DNA of 36,445 nucleotides from Yersinia similis. GTDB lineage: Bacteria > Pseudomonadota > Gammaproteobacteria > Enterobacterales > Enterobacteriaceae. A program made the position numbers and the translations under genes. Shown in pieces: positions 27,406 through 35,900 of the stretch. Location of the stretch: positions 1 through 36,445 of the forward strand of contig NZ_CGBP01000038.1 in the NCBI RefSeq assembly GCF_001053095.1, written 5' to 3'. The notes below the pieces were generated by a model. The model saw only the letters and a list, made by a program, of their open reading frames with translations, was not told where the DNA came from and did no database searches. The first letter of the stretch is position 1. The number at the start of each line of letters is the position of its first letter.

Positions 27406-28599
27406 ATGACGGCGCATCCTCTGATGGCGCACCCCATGATAAATACATCAAATAAGACAGCATCACCTGCCGAGCAACTGTCTGCTCCCGCTTCTCAAAC
27501 CGGTGCAAGCCACTTGCCGGAAGTGCTGCGGGAGAAAAAGCATGTTGCGCGCATTTTAGTGATTAAATTACGGCATTTCGGCGATGTTTTACTGACTACT
27601 CCACTACTGAATACGCTGAAAGCCAATTATCCGCAGGCTAAAATCGATGTACTGCTGTATGGCGGTACGCAGGATATGTTGCGTGAAAATAAAACGATTA
27701 ATCATGCATTTATTGTTGATCGGAGCCTGAAACATGCAGGATTAAAGGCACAACTCAGTGGCGAAAAAGCACTGTTTAACGCCTTGAAAAAACAACATTA
27801 TGATTTGATTCTTAATTTATCCGATCAATGGCGGGCTGCGGCGTATTGCCGCTTGTTAAAGCCCACTTTTAGTATCGGTTTCCACTACCCGAAACGGGAC
27901 ACTTGGCTCTGGCGTTACTGCCATTCCACATTGGTTGAGATCCCTAATGCTGCAGAACGGCACACGGTACTCAATAATCTGGATATTCTTTCACCACTAC
28001 AACTGACCGATATCAGTACCGACGTCACTATGGCCTATGGGCCGCATGATATCGAGCGGGCAAAACAGTTGTGCCAACAGCATAATATTGAAAACTATAT
28101 TTTGATTCAGCCTTCCGCCCGCTGGAAATTCAAAACCTGGGCCAGCGAATCCTTCAGTGAATTGATTAACCATCTCATCCAACAAGGTGAAACTGTTCTG
28201 CTGACGGGCAGTAACGATCAAGCTGAATTGGATTACATCGCTGAGATTATTGCTGGCTGTACACAACCGGAAAAGGTGATCAATTTATCGGGTCAATTGG
28301 CATTGCCTGAACTGGCGGTCTTGATTGATAACGCCAAGTTATTTATTGGTGTTGATTCTGTGGCAATGCATATGGCTGCTGCGTTACAGACACCAGCGGT
28401 GGTACTATTTGGCCCGAGTAATCTTAATCAATGGCACCCGTGGCAGGCCCCACATACTTTACTCTGGGCTGGCAATTACCGTACTTTGCCGCATCCCAAT
28501 GAAATAGATACTGATACAACGGATCGCTATCTGAACGCAATCCCAGTTAGTGATGTCATAGACGCAGTTGATTCCTGGCGAGTTGCCAAAGGGAATTAG
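27406..28599 (+). CDS. waaQ: LPS core heptosyltransferase (WaaQ-like, GT9)
   Basis: About 397 residues; a glycosyltransferase family 9 enzyme that adds heptose to the inner core of lipopolysaccharide at the cytoplasmic face. 'ILVIKLRHFGDVLLTTPLLNTLKANYP' is the family start, and 'LIQPSARWKFKTWASESFSELI', 'LTGSNDQAELDYI' and 'LFIGVDSVAMHMAAALQTPAVVLFGPSN' form the ADP-heptose-binding second half. About 50 residues rich in Ala, Ser, Pro and His precede the family start. In-frame starts exist at TTG 27400, ATG 27406, 27424 and 27436, none with a clear ribosome site, so the true start is uncertain. It is followed by waaL after 47 bp, as expected for a core-completion pair. Confidence 0.85.
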   Translation: MTAHPLMAHPMINTSNKTASPAEQLSAPASQTGASHLPEVLREKKHVARILVIKLRHFGDVLLTTPLLNTLKANYPQAKIDVLLYGGTQDMLRENKTINHAFIVDRSLKHAGLKAQLSGEKALFNALKKQHYDLILNLSDQWRAAAYCRLLKPTFSIGFHYPKRDTWLWRYCHSTLVEIPNAAERHTVLNNLDILSPLQLTDISTDVTMAYGPHDIERAKQLCQQHNIENYILIQPSARWKFKTWASESFSELINHLIQQGETVLLTGSNDQAELDYIAEIIAGCTQPEKVINLSGQLALPELAVLIDNAKLFIGVDSVAMHMAAALQTPAVVLFGPSNLNQWHPWQAPHTLLWAGNYRTLPHPNEIDTDTTDRYLNAIPVSDVIDAVDSWRVAKGN

Positions 28600-28646
28600 T
28601 GGGTCAGTCGCTTTATTGTTCTTAACCAGCTCGAGCTGAGAAAATT

Positions 28647-29879
28647 ATGACAACTTTATCACCGGCAATTCCGGCCAATCGCCGTAGTGAAATGCTGTGC
28701 AGCATAGCGGCGTTACTCTTAGGTATTAGTATGCCAACGAATAATCAGCTAATGAGTGTTTCATTGGTTCTGATTATTATCAGTTTGATCATTAACCGAA
28801 AATCCCTTGATTTTAAACCGTTGCTCACCAGTCCATTAGTCTATCTACCGGCGGTTATGTTTGTGTTGCTAGCATTATCATTGCTGTATCAAAACAACAG
28901 CTATGGCCCGGATATGGTCGGAAAATATAAGAAACTTCTTTATATCTTGCCACTGGCCCTGTTCTTTATGAACCAGCCACGGTTGATAAAACTGTTCTGT
29001 ACCGGGTTTCTCGTCGCTAATGCTGTCATATTGGCCGGATCTCTGGCCGTGGGTGTTTTACACATGCCGTTGAGTGGTGTGGACCCCACTAACCCGACCA
29101 TTTTTAAACTGCAAATTACCCAAAACTTCTTTATGGCGCTGGCGGCGCTACTCTGGCTGGTTCTGGCATTTCAAAATCAGGGGTGGAAACGTTGGGGCTA
29201 CAGTGTGTTAGTGGTGGCCGCAAGTTACAGCATCTTATTCTTGGTATTGGGCCGCACTGGTTATGTTGCCTTAATAGTCGGTTTAGGGGTATGGCTATTT
29301 TTCTCTCTGGGCAATCGCCAGCGGTTAACACTGGTTGTTCTCGGCGCATTGGCCTTTGCTGCCCTGATCTTTATCCCCAACAAAGCCACAGACCGTATCG
29401 TACAGGGCGTTGATGAGATAAACGTGTGTATGGCTGCACCAGCAGCTGATGCTGCGGACGCATGTAATTCTTCAATGGGGCAGCGTTCTGCTTTTGTGGT
29501 TGAATCCGCCCGGTTAATTAAAGAATCACCTATTCTTGGTCATGGCGCGGGTGGTTTTTATTATGAAAATAAAGAAGTGGACTACAAAGTCAATAATCCG
29601 CACAACCAGTATCTACTGGAAACGATTCAATCAGGTGTGATTGGTCTATTAATCTTTTTGGCGTGGGTTATCTGCTGTTATCGTGTTATTTGGCAGCAAA
29701 CACCGGCTCTGCGTAATGTGCTGCTGGCCGTATTGACCAGTTATATGGCATGTAACTTCTTCAATTCATTCCTGCTGGATTCGTCTGAAGGCCACTTGTT
29801 TATGATTTTTGTGGCGGTCCTGGCGGGCTATTCGGTGAGCGGTTCTCAACCCATAGCAGGTAAACGGCTGCTAACGTAG
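28647..29879 (+). CDS. waaL: O-antigen ligase WaaL
   Basis: A 410-residue polytopic inner-membrane protein of the Wzy_C/O-antigen ligase family. It transfers undecaprenyl-linked glycan to the lipid A-core on the periplasmic side. About 11-12 hydrophobic segments are visible. The Wzy_C helix pair begins 'LGRTGYVALIVGLGVWLFF' with R203. A large periplasmic loop (about 250-320) contains R280 in 'GQRSAFV' and the essential-type His as H319 in 'NNPHNQYLLETIQSGVIGL'. These residues match the ligase signature. In rough-LPS Yersinia the same type of protein can transfer a single sugar. It follows waaQ in the same direction and is followed by a small hairpin. Confidence 0.9.
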   Translation: MTTLSPAIPANRRSEMLCSIAALLLGISMPTNNQLMSVSLVLIIISLIINRKSLDFKPLLTSPLVYLPAVMFVLLALSLLYQNNSYGPDMVGKYKKLLYILPLALFFMNQPRLIKLFCTGFLVANAVILAGSLAVGVLHMPLSGVDPTNPTIFKLQITQNFFMALAALLWLVLAFQNQGWKRWGYSVLVVAASYSILFLVLGRTGYVALIVGLGVWLFFSLGNRQRLTLVVLGALAFAALIFIPNKATDRIVQGVDEINVCMAAPAADAADACNSSMGQRSAFVVESARLIKESPILGHGAGGFYYENKEVDYKVNNPHNQYLLETIQSGVIGLLIFLAWVICCYRVIWQQTPALRNVLLAVLTSYMACNFFNSFLLDSSEGHLFMIFVAVLAGYSVSGSQPIAGKRLLT

Positions 29880-29913
29880 CAGAGGGATGTAATAAATATT
29901 TTTTGTTTAACAG

Positions 29914-29937
29914 CGGCACCCTTTATAGGTGCCGTTT
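29914..29937 (+). terminator. waaL terminator
   Basis: CGGCACC (29914-29920) pairs with GGTGCCG (29928-29934) over a 7-nt loop and is followed by TTTAAC, 35 bp after the waaL stop. A short but plausible intrinsic terminator. Confidence 0.65.
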
Positions 29938-29956
29938 AACATTAATGGCCTGATGA

Positions 29957-30052
29957 ACAAATTGTACTCATTATGTGGATTTATCCCATCTGAATGACTA
30001 TGGTTATGTTGGCCATGCGGCAGCCGTTACCCGCAATGCTGTGGATTATTGA
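29957..30052 (+). pseudogene. Possible carboxyl-terminal gene fragment
   Basis: An open stretch between a TGA at 29954 and a TGA at 30050 reads THYVDLSHLNDYGYVGHAAA, then VTRNAVDY. It has no start codon. The composition is protein-like (balanced, His- and Asp-rich, GC-normal), unlike the AT-rich flanks. It may be the last 30 residues of a decayed gene, possibly a hydrolase tail. I do not recognise the family, and chance cannot be excluded. Confidence 0.3.
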
Positions 30053-30115
30053 TTTTTATTAGGATGAACTGCAGGGAAAATTATTCTTGTCACGTCATCA
30101 GAACCGATCTTAAAA

Positions 30116-30165
30116 AATAACCGATAGTGAGTAGCGACGTTAATGCTATCTTGCTATCGGTTATT
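30116..30165. repeat. 12-bp perfect inverted repeat with 26-nt loop
   Basis: AATAACCGATAG (30116-30127) pairs with CTATCGGTTATT (30154-30165). GCTATC inside the loop offers an alternative pairing to GATAG. It could be a second terminator for waaL read-through or a small mobile-repeat remnant. Confidence 0.5.
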
Positions 30166-30479
30166 TGTCTTTATAGGGATATTATTTTTTTATTTGGTAA
30201 TGTAGCAGTATTAATGGCGTTTATTTACGGGAATAGCTTGATCTGAGCCAGTTAGTTGGGTCCGTCAGACAGCAATGCCAAGGGTTTTTGGGATGGCAGT
30301 TACAGAGCAAACGCTTTAATCTGTGTGTTTCTAATGCATAATATATTTATTGGTATTGACTCTATAGTTGCTTGGGTATAAATCTATCAATTTGAATTTT
30401 ATACATTTTTAGGTAAGAGGTTTTGGCGCGTCGTTTTTAGTGTCGCAATGTGATGCACTGAGATAAAAAGGATGACTGA

Positions 30480-30713
30480 GTGAAATATATTTATGGAGTG
30501 TGCTTCTTACTGATAGTCACGTTGACCACGCTTTTTGCATTTCAAAATAGCGGTACTGTGAATTTATCATTACTCTTTACACAAATAACGCTACCCATGT
30601 CAGTGTTAATTGTGATGATCTATTTTCTAGGGATGTTTACCGGGGGGTTATTAATCACACTGTTAAGGGCACTGATGCGCAATATGACGCAAAAAACAGA
30701 TAAAAAAGTGTGA
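30480..30713 (+). CDS. Small LapA-domain (DUF1049) membrane protein
   Basis: A 77-residue protein with two membrane helices (about 4-20 and 40-62). The pattern 'FAFQNSGTVNLSLLFTQITLPMSVLIVMIYFLGMFTGG' is the LapA-domain hallmark: helix, 'FxxQN', beta-like link, helix, then a basic tail. The start is GTG at 30480 with AAGGAT upstream. The E. coli LapA works with LapB in LPS assembly control. This paralogue, 600 bp after waaL, might be linked to envelope biology, but that is inference. It ends 51 bp before the RND pump genes and may be co-transcribed. Confidence 0.75.
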   Translation: MKYIYGVCFLLIVTLTTLFAFQNSGTVNLSLLFTQITLPMSVLIVMIYFLGMFTGGLLITLLRALMRNMTQKTDKKV

Positions 30714-30764
30714 ATAGATAATCTGCATAAGAATTTTAAAAACCTGACTCAACGAGATCTTACA

Positions 30765-31847
30765 GTGAAGATAAAAACAGTAGTCACTCTGCTCATTACG
30801 TTCCTTCTCGCCGCCTGCGACAGAACGCCTCCTGAAACCGTCGAAAGTGTGCGCCCAGTAAAAATCTTTATGGTGGAAGATAGCGGGCAAAATGGTACCC
30901 GTTATTTCCCGGCCAGGCTGCAAGCGGGTGATGAAACCCAACTCTCCTTTAAACGGGGCGGGCAACTGCAAGAGTTGTTGGTCCGTGAAGGGGAACAGGT
31001 GAAGAAAGGACAAAAAATTGCCATGTTGAACGATACTGATTTGAGTTTAAGAGTCAGGGATCGTCAATCAACCTTCAATCTGGCCCGCGATCAGTTTAAT
31101 CGCTTTAACACCTTGCAAGGCCGCAGCGCTGTATCGCGTGCCGACCTGGATATTCGCCGTGCAGAGATGGAGTCAGCGCAAGCGGCTTTAGACATTGCGC
31201 GTAAAGAGCTTAGCGATGCGACAATTATCGCACCTTTCGATGGCATCATTGCCAATGTGAATGTACGTAATCACCAGGTTATGGCTGCTGGTCAGCCTGT
31301 TGCGACCTTGAGTGCGCTGGATACGTTGGATGTGGTATTCAGTGTCCCAGAGCGTCTGTTTACTACGCTGGACATCAGCAACCGTAACTACAAGCCAACG
31401 GTATTACTGAACCATATGCCAGGGCGTGAGTTTATTGCTGAATATAAAGAACACACCACTTCGACGACCTCTGCTTCACAGACTTTCCAGGTCACGCTGA
31501 CGATGAAACGCCCAGCAGATATGCCATTGCTTTCCGGTATCAGTGGCCGGGTCAGAATTAACTCCGGTAATTTGTCTGGCACCGACCATCCAACCATCAT
31601 TGTTCCGGTGGAAGCCGTATTTAACCCCGACCATGCGCAGTTGAATGATGCCCGAGTGTGGGTCATTAAGAATGATAATGACCAAATGCACGTAGAAGAA
31701 CGCAAAGTGCAGGTGGGGCAACTCGTGGAAAACGGTATTCAAGTGACCTCTGGCCTGGCTGATGGCGAACAAATTGTTGCCGCAGGTACCGGTGAGCTTC
31801 GCCCACAACAAGTTGTCCGGGCTTGGGTTCGTGAGCGAGGTCTCTAA
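30765..31847 (+). CDS. RND efflux membrane-fusion lipoprotein (AcrA-like)
   Basis: A 360-residue periplasmic adaptor. The signal ends in the lipobox 'LLAAC' with C18, so it is a lipoprotein. The HlyD/AcrA architecture is complete: a lipoyl half 'AGDETQLSFKRGGQLQELLVREGEQVKKGQKIAMLND', a helical hairpin (about 95-150, 'ARDQFNRFNTLQGRSAVSRADLDIRRAEMESAQAAL'), and the second lipoyl half 'ATIIAPFDGIIANVNVRNHQVMAAGQPVATLSALD'. A beta-barrel and membrane-proximal domain follow. It starts with GTG and has no strong ribosome site. The stop overlaps the start of the pump gene by one base. It connects the pump to an outer-membrane channel, probably TolC encoded elsewhere, since none is in the window. 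Confidence 0.9.
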   Translation: MKIKTVVTLLITFLLAACDRTPPETVESVRPVKIFMVEDSGQNGTRYFPARLQAGDETQLSFKRGGQLQELLVREGEQVKKGQKIAMLNDTDLSLRVRDRQSTFNLARDQFNRFNTLQGRSAVSRADLDIRRAEMESAQAALDIARKELSDATIIAPFDGIIANVNVRNHQVMAAGQPVATLSALDTLDVVFSVPERLFTTLDISNRNYKPTVLLNHMPGREFIAEYKEHTTSTTSASQTFQVTLTMKRPADMPLLSGISGRVRINSGNLSGTDHPTIIVPVEAVFNPDHAQLNDARVWVIKNDNDQMHVEERKVQVGQLVENGIQVTSGLADGEQIVAAGTGELRPQQVVRAWVRERGL

Positions 31848-34800
31848 TGAAGCTGACTGATAATTTTATCAATAATAATACCCGTATCTGGCTAACGATT
31901 CTGTTGCTGGGTATTGGTGGCATTATTGCCTATCTCAATATAGGCAGGCTGGAAGACCCGGCTTTTACCATCAAAACTGCGGTCGTTGTCACCCGCTATG
32001 ATGGCGCATCGGCACAACAGGTTGAAGAAGAAGTCACGCTACCGTTGGAGAATGCCATTCAGGAACTCTCCTATGTGGATGACGTAACCTCCATTTCCAG
32101 TGCCGGTTTATCGCAGATAACCATCAACATTCGTGCGCAATACGGCGCGAATGAGTTACCGCAAATCTGGGATGAGCTGCGGCGTAAAATTAGCGATAAC
32201 AGTATTCGCCTACCACCAGGGGCCAGTGCCCCAATGGTCAATGATGATTTTGGCGATGTTTACGGTTTCTTCTTCTCACTGACCGGTGACGGCTACAGCA
32301 ATCAGGATCTGCGTAATTTTGCCGAGCAATTGCGGCGTGAATTAGTGTTGGTGCCTGGTGTGGGTAAAGTCGGCATCGTGGGTATTTTACCGGAAGAAGT
32401 TCAGGTAGAAATTTCCCGTGCGCAGATGACGGCCGCGGGTATTACGCCGCAGCAGCTATCCGACTTGCTGAGTCGCCAAAACGTCGTGTCCGATGCGGGC
32501 CAGTTGCAGGTGGGCAGTGAGTCGATTCGCTTACACCCGACTGGCGAATTCCAAAGCGTACAAGAGCTGGGGAATTTACTGGTCAGCCAACCTGGTAGCC
32601 CAAAAAGTGTCTATCTGCGCGATATTGCCACGGTAACTCAAGGCTTTGGTCATTCACCGACCAATATTTATCGCGCGAATGGTCAACCGGCATTGGCGTT
32701 AGGGATCTCGTTCGCTCCCAATGTTAACGTGGTAAATGTCGGGAACGCGATTAAAACCCGTCTGGCGCAGCTTGAAGGTGAGCGCCCGTCCGGGATGCAT
32801 ATCAATGTGTTCTACGATCAGTCTAAGGAAGTTGAAGGTGCGGTTAACGGCTTCATTCTTAACTTCTTGCTGGCACTGTTGATTGTTGTCGTTACCCTGC
32901 TGATCTTTATGGGGGTACGCAGCGGCGTGGTTATTGCCATCTCGCTGGCACTTAACGTACTCGGAACGTTGCTCATCATGTGGCTGTTTAACATCGAGCT
33001 ACAACGGGTATCGTTAGGGGCGCTGATCATTGCGCTGAGTATGCTGGTGGATAACGCCATCGTGGTGGTGGAAGGGGTGGTCGTTGGGCGTCAGCGCGGC
33101 GATAGCATTTCTACTGCTATCGGTAATGTGGTGAAACGCTCGAAGATGCCGTTGCTGGGTGCGACCATCATTGCCATTCTCGCCTTTGCGCCTATCGGCC
33201 TGTCCAATGATGCTACCGGTGAATACTGTAAGTCGCTATTCCAGGTGTTGCTCATCTCGTTAATGTTGAGCTGGATCACTGCGTTAACCTTAACGCCAGT
33301 GTTTGCCAAGTGGGCATTCCAGAACCAAAAACAGCCTGAAGCTGATGCGGATAAGCCGGTTAAACAACCGTATGACGGCTGGCTATTCCGCTATTATCGG
33401 GTGGTGTTGAATAAATTACTACAACACCGCAGTATTACATTGGTGCTATTGGTCGCGTTGTTAGTAGCGTCGGTTATCGGTTTTGGTCATGTTCGGCAGA
33501 GCTTCTTCCCACCATCTAACACGCCAATCTTCTTTGTGGATATTTGGCTGCCTTATGGTACGGATATCAGCTACACCGAAGAGATTGCTGCCAAAATTGA
33601 ACAGCATATCAAGCAGCAAAAAAATGTAGCGGATACCATGGCGACCATTGGCCAGGGCGCAATGCGCTTTATGCTGACCTACAATGGTCAACGTCATTAT
33701 CCTAACTATGCACAGGTGATGGTTCGTACTGAGCAACTGGATCAAATACCGGGCTTGATTGATGAGATCGAGTCATATATGCATGACGAATATCCGCAGG
33801 TTGATGCACAGATCAAACGCATCATGTTCGGGCCGTCAAACAACAGTTCTATTGAAGCCCGCTTTATCGGCCCAGATCCAGATGTGCTACGCACCTTGGC
33901 AGCACAGGCGGAGCAGGCGATTATCGCTGATCCAATGGCCGATGGTGCAAGGCATGACTGGCAGGATCGTAGCAAGATGATCCGGCCACAATTCTCCGAT
34001 TATCTGGGCCGCGAGTTGGGGGTCGATAAACGCGAGGTGGATGGTACGTTGCGCATGAGTTTTGGTGGCTTACCGGTTGGGTTATACCGCGATGGTACCC
34101 GCCTGATGCCTATTGTCCTACGCACACCGGACTCTGAGCGCCTCAATGCCGAGCGGTTGAACGATGTGATGGTCTGGAGCCAGGCGCGCCAAGCCTTTAT
34201 CCCGATCGACAACGTGGTCACCAGTTTTGAAACCGAGTGGGAAGATCCACTGATTATGCGTCTGGATCGTAAGCGGACACTGACGGTACAAACGGATCCA
34301 ACCCATCAGGGCGGTGAGACCTCTTCTGAGTTGTTGCAACGGATCAAGCCGGGCGTTGAAGCCATTACCTTGCCACGGGGCTATGAACTGGAGTGGGGTG
34401 GCGATTACGAAAGTACCAAAGAAGCACAGCGGGGTATTTTCATTAGCTTGCCGATCGCGTTTCTGCTTATGTTTGTTGTGACCGTGCTGATGTTTAGCTC
34501 GGTGCGTAATGCACTGGCTATTTGGCTGACGGTACCACTGGCATTAATTGGTGTGACCTTCGGCTTCCTACTGACGGGGATTCCGTTCGGCTTTATGGCT
34601 TTGCTGGGGTTATTAAGCCTGAGTGGGATGTTGATCCGTAACGGTATTGTACTGGTCGAAGAGATTGGTCTACAGCGGCAAGAGAAACCGTTGCGTGAGG
34701 CGATTATCGATGCTTCCACCGCGCGTTTACGGCCTATCATGCTGACCGCATTTACCACCGTATTGGGGCTGGCTCCGCTGCTGAGCGATGCCTTCTTCCA

Positions 34801-34933
34801 GAGTATGGCGGTGGTGATTATGTTTGGCTTGGGCTTCGCGACAGTACTGACATTGCTGGTACTGCCAGTGATTTACAGCAGTATGAATCCAGAGCCTAAA
34901 GAAAAGATCCACGATGAGCCAGTGAGTGAATAA
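31847..34933 (+). CDS. RND efflux transporter permease (AcrB-type)
   Basis: A 1028-residue proton-driven pump of the hydrophobe/amphiphile efflux family, with 12 membrane helices and two large periplasmic loops ('VVTRYDGASAQQVEEEVTLPLENAIQEL' is the conserved pore region). In the proton relay the AcrB D407-D408 pair is D402-N403 ('SMLVDNAIVVVEG'), and the AcrB K940 position is R931 ('GMLIRNGIVLVEEI'). The same D-N and R pattern occurs in a known subgroup of RND pumps, so it is not a defect. The substrate cannot be told. It overlaps the adaptor gene by one base and ends 39 bp before a strong terminator. Confidence 0.92.
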   Translation: MKLTDNFINNNTRIWLTILLLGIGGIIAYLNIGRLEDPAFTIKTAVVVTRYDGASAQQVEEEVTLPLENAIQELSYVDDVTSISSAGLSQITINIRAQYGANELPQIWDELRRKISDNSIRLPPGASAPMVNDDFGDVYGFFFSLTGDGYSNQDLRNFAEQLRRELVLVPGVGKVGIVGILPEEVQVEISRAQMTAAGITPQQLSDLLSRQNVVSDAGQLQVGSESIRLHPTGEFQSVQELGNLLVSQPGSPKSVYLRDIATVTQGFGHSPTNIYRANGQPALALGISFAPNVNVVNVGNAIKTRLAQLEGERPSGMHINVFYDQSKEVEGAVNGFILNFLLALLIVVVTLLIFMGVRSGVVIAISLALNVLGTLLIMWLFNIELQRVSLGALIIALSMLVDNAIVVVEGVVVGRQRGDSISTAIGNVVKRSKMPLLGATIIAILAFAPIGLSNDATGEYCKSLFQVLLISLMLSWITALTLTPVFAKWAFQNQKQPEADADKPVKQPYDGWLFRYYRVVLNKLLQHRSITLVLLVALLVASVIGFGHVRQSFFPPSNTPIFFVDIWLPYGTDISYTEEIAAKIEQHIKQQKNVADTMATIGQGAMRFMLTYNGQRHYPNYAQVMVRTEQLDQIPGLIDEIESYMHDEYPQVDAQIKRIMFGPSNNSSIEARFIGPDPDVLRTLAAQAEQAIIADPMADGARHDWQDRSKMIRPQFSDYLGRELGVDKREVDGTLRMSFGGLPVGLYRDGTRLMPIVLRTPDSERLNAERLNDVMVWSQARQAFIPIDNVVTSFETEWEDPLIMRLDRKRTLTVQTDPTHQGGETSSELLQRIKPGVEAITLPRGYELEWGGDYESTKEAQRGIFISLPIAFLLMFVVTVLMFSSVRNALAIWLTVPLALIGVTFGFLLTGIPFGFMALLGLLSLSGMLIRNGIVLVEEIGLQRQEKPLREAIIDASTARLRPIMLTAFTTVLGLAPLLSDAFFQSMAVVIMFGLGFATVLTLLVLPVIYSSMNPEPKEKIHDEPVSE

Positions 34934-34972
34934 TTAACCACTTTGGGTTATAGGCCCTAAAAGTAATTTCAG

Positions 34973-35003
34973 CAGCCCCGGTCAGTCACGGGGCTGTTTT
35001 TTT
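34973..35003 (+). terminator. Strong intrinsic terminator after the RND operon
   Basis: CAGCCCCG (34973-34980) pairs with CGGGGCTG (34989-34996) over an 8-nt loop, followed by seven T. A textbook rho-independent terminator 39 bp after the pump stop codon. Confidence 0.9.
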
Positions 35004-35017
35004 CTGACTAATCCCAC

Positions 35018-35068
35018 TGTTCCGCTTTTCTCTCCATTGATTTTTCTGCTTTTCTCTCCATTGATAGG
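35018..35068. repeat. 24-bp tandem repeat, two copies
   Basis: The 18-bp core GCTTTTCTCTCCATTGAT occurs at 35024-35041 and 35048-35065, a 24-bp period. It lies between the terminator and the IS remnant. No coding role is seen. Confidence 0.7.
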
Positions 35069-35117
35069 TAATTCCCTGAAAAGTCGGTGTGCCCATAAGT
35101 CTAATTTTCTCGTAATC

Positions 35118-35360
35118 TGAACCGGGGAGAGTTCTATTACCCGCAGGGTAGCGAAGCTCATAAATCACGCTTTACCAACAGCCAGATAATGGTAATCCTG
35201 AAGCAGGCCGAGGTAGGTACACCCGTTTCTGAGCTGTACCATAAACATGGTATGAGCAACGCCAGTTTCTACAAGTATCCTGATCCCACTAAAAGTATGG
35301 GTATTACCTCACCATGATTTTTGCTGGGACGTAGGTAAACTCTCCAGTACCCGGCAGGCT
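35118..35360 (+). mobile_element. Decayed IS3-type element (OrfA remnant)
   Basis: The frame from about 35165 reads FTNSQIMVILKQAEVGTPVS, then ELYHKHGMSNASFYK. That is the amino-terminal HTH of IS3-family OrfA (compare the usual 'FT.EQI...LKEAEAG....ELCRKHGISDATFYxW'). It breaks off at 'YPDPTKSMGITSP' and stops at 35317. An IS-like left end, TGAACCGGGGAGAGTTC, is at 35118. A mirrored right end, AAACTCTCCAGTACCCGG, is at 35337. The element therefore keeps both decayed ends around a small piece of OrfA and has lost all of OrfB. It cannot move on its own. Confidence 0.65.
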
Positions 35361-35424
35361 GTTTAACAGATTGCTGACGTGTTGAATGTTCATGACAAGT
35401 TTACTTGTACACAATGAGGTTATT

Positions 35425-35823
35425 ATGTCTGCGATTGAACAGTTAGCTTATTATCAAGAAAAACTCGCTTACGAAACAGACTCATGGGATCTGTATCTGG
35501 CAATCAAGAATGGTGAAAATGTTGTCGTCGTGGACGGCCGCAGTAAAGAGGCTTACCAGCGCGAACATATACCTGGTGCCATTAATGTTCCTCATAAAGA
35601 GATTTGCTTCAATAACACAACGGAATTAGATAAATCAAAGAGTTATATCTGTTATTGCGACGGTATTGGCTGCAATGCCTCAACTAAAACTGCAATGAAA
35701 TTGTTGACGCTGGGCTTCCAAGTAAAAGAATTGCTCGGTGGACTGGATTGGTGGAAACGCGATGGTTATATCACTGAGGGGATTGAGGGCAAAGAAGGCA
35801 CGCCGGTAGCCTGCGGCTGCTGA
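35425..35823 (+). CDS. Rhodanese-like sulfurtransferase
   Basis: A 132-residue single-domain rhodanese. 'VVVVDGRSKEAYQREHIPGAINVPHKEI' is the conserved first half. The active loop is 'YCDGIGCNASTKTAMKL', with C78 as the likely persulfide cysteine and C83 as a second thiol, as in the 'YCxGxxCN' subgroup. The end 'GGLDWWKRDG' is typical, and the tail has two more cysteines (C130, C132). It should transfer sulfane sulfur in the cytoplasm; the acceptor is unknown. I choose ATG 35425, with AATGAGG upstream. A longer frame to 35386 reads into the IS scar. It is directly followed by repeat copy D. Confidence 0.88.
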   Translation: MSAIEQLAYYQEKLAYETDSWDLYLAIKNGENVVVVDGRSKEAYQREHIPGAINVPHKEICFNNTTELDKSKSYICYCDGIGCNASTKTAMKLLTLGFQVKELLGGLDWWKRDGYITEGIEGKEGTPVACGC

Positions 35824-35900
35824 TGTACCCGTCATACTTCAAATTGCATATGTGTTGGCTGTCTTCGTTACTCGGCTAATTCATGGGCCTCGTCTCTGCG
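35824..35900 (+). repeat. Dispersed intergenic repeat, copy D
   Basis: TGTACCCGTCATACTTCAAA, then TTGCATATGTGTTGGCT, matches copy A in the same orientation. It starts at the rhodanese stop codon and runs directly into the DhaM/Enzyme I-like fragment, supplying the first residues of that open frame. Confidence 0.75.

Larger units (their letters stand above)
29938..30479. other. Intergenic region with gene fragment and long hairpin
   Basis: About 540 bp between waaL and the LapA-domain gene. It contains a protein-like fragment (29957-30052) and a perfect 12-bp inverted repeat with a 26-nt loop (30116-30165). The rest is AT-rich. The promoter of the gene at 30480 should lie in the last 150 bp; no convincing box stands out. 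Confidence 0.45.

Noticed and set aside
35018-35068. Short tandem repeat considered as a CRISPR array
   Set aside because: Only two copies, 6-bp spacing, no spacers and no cas genes.
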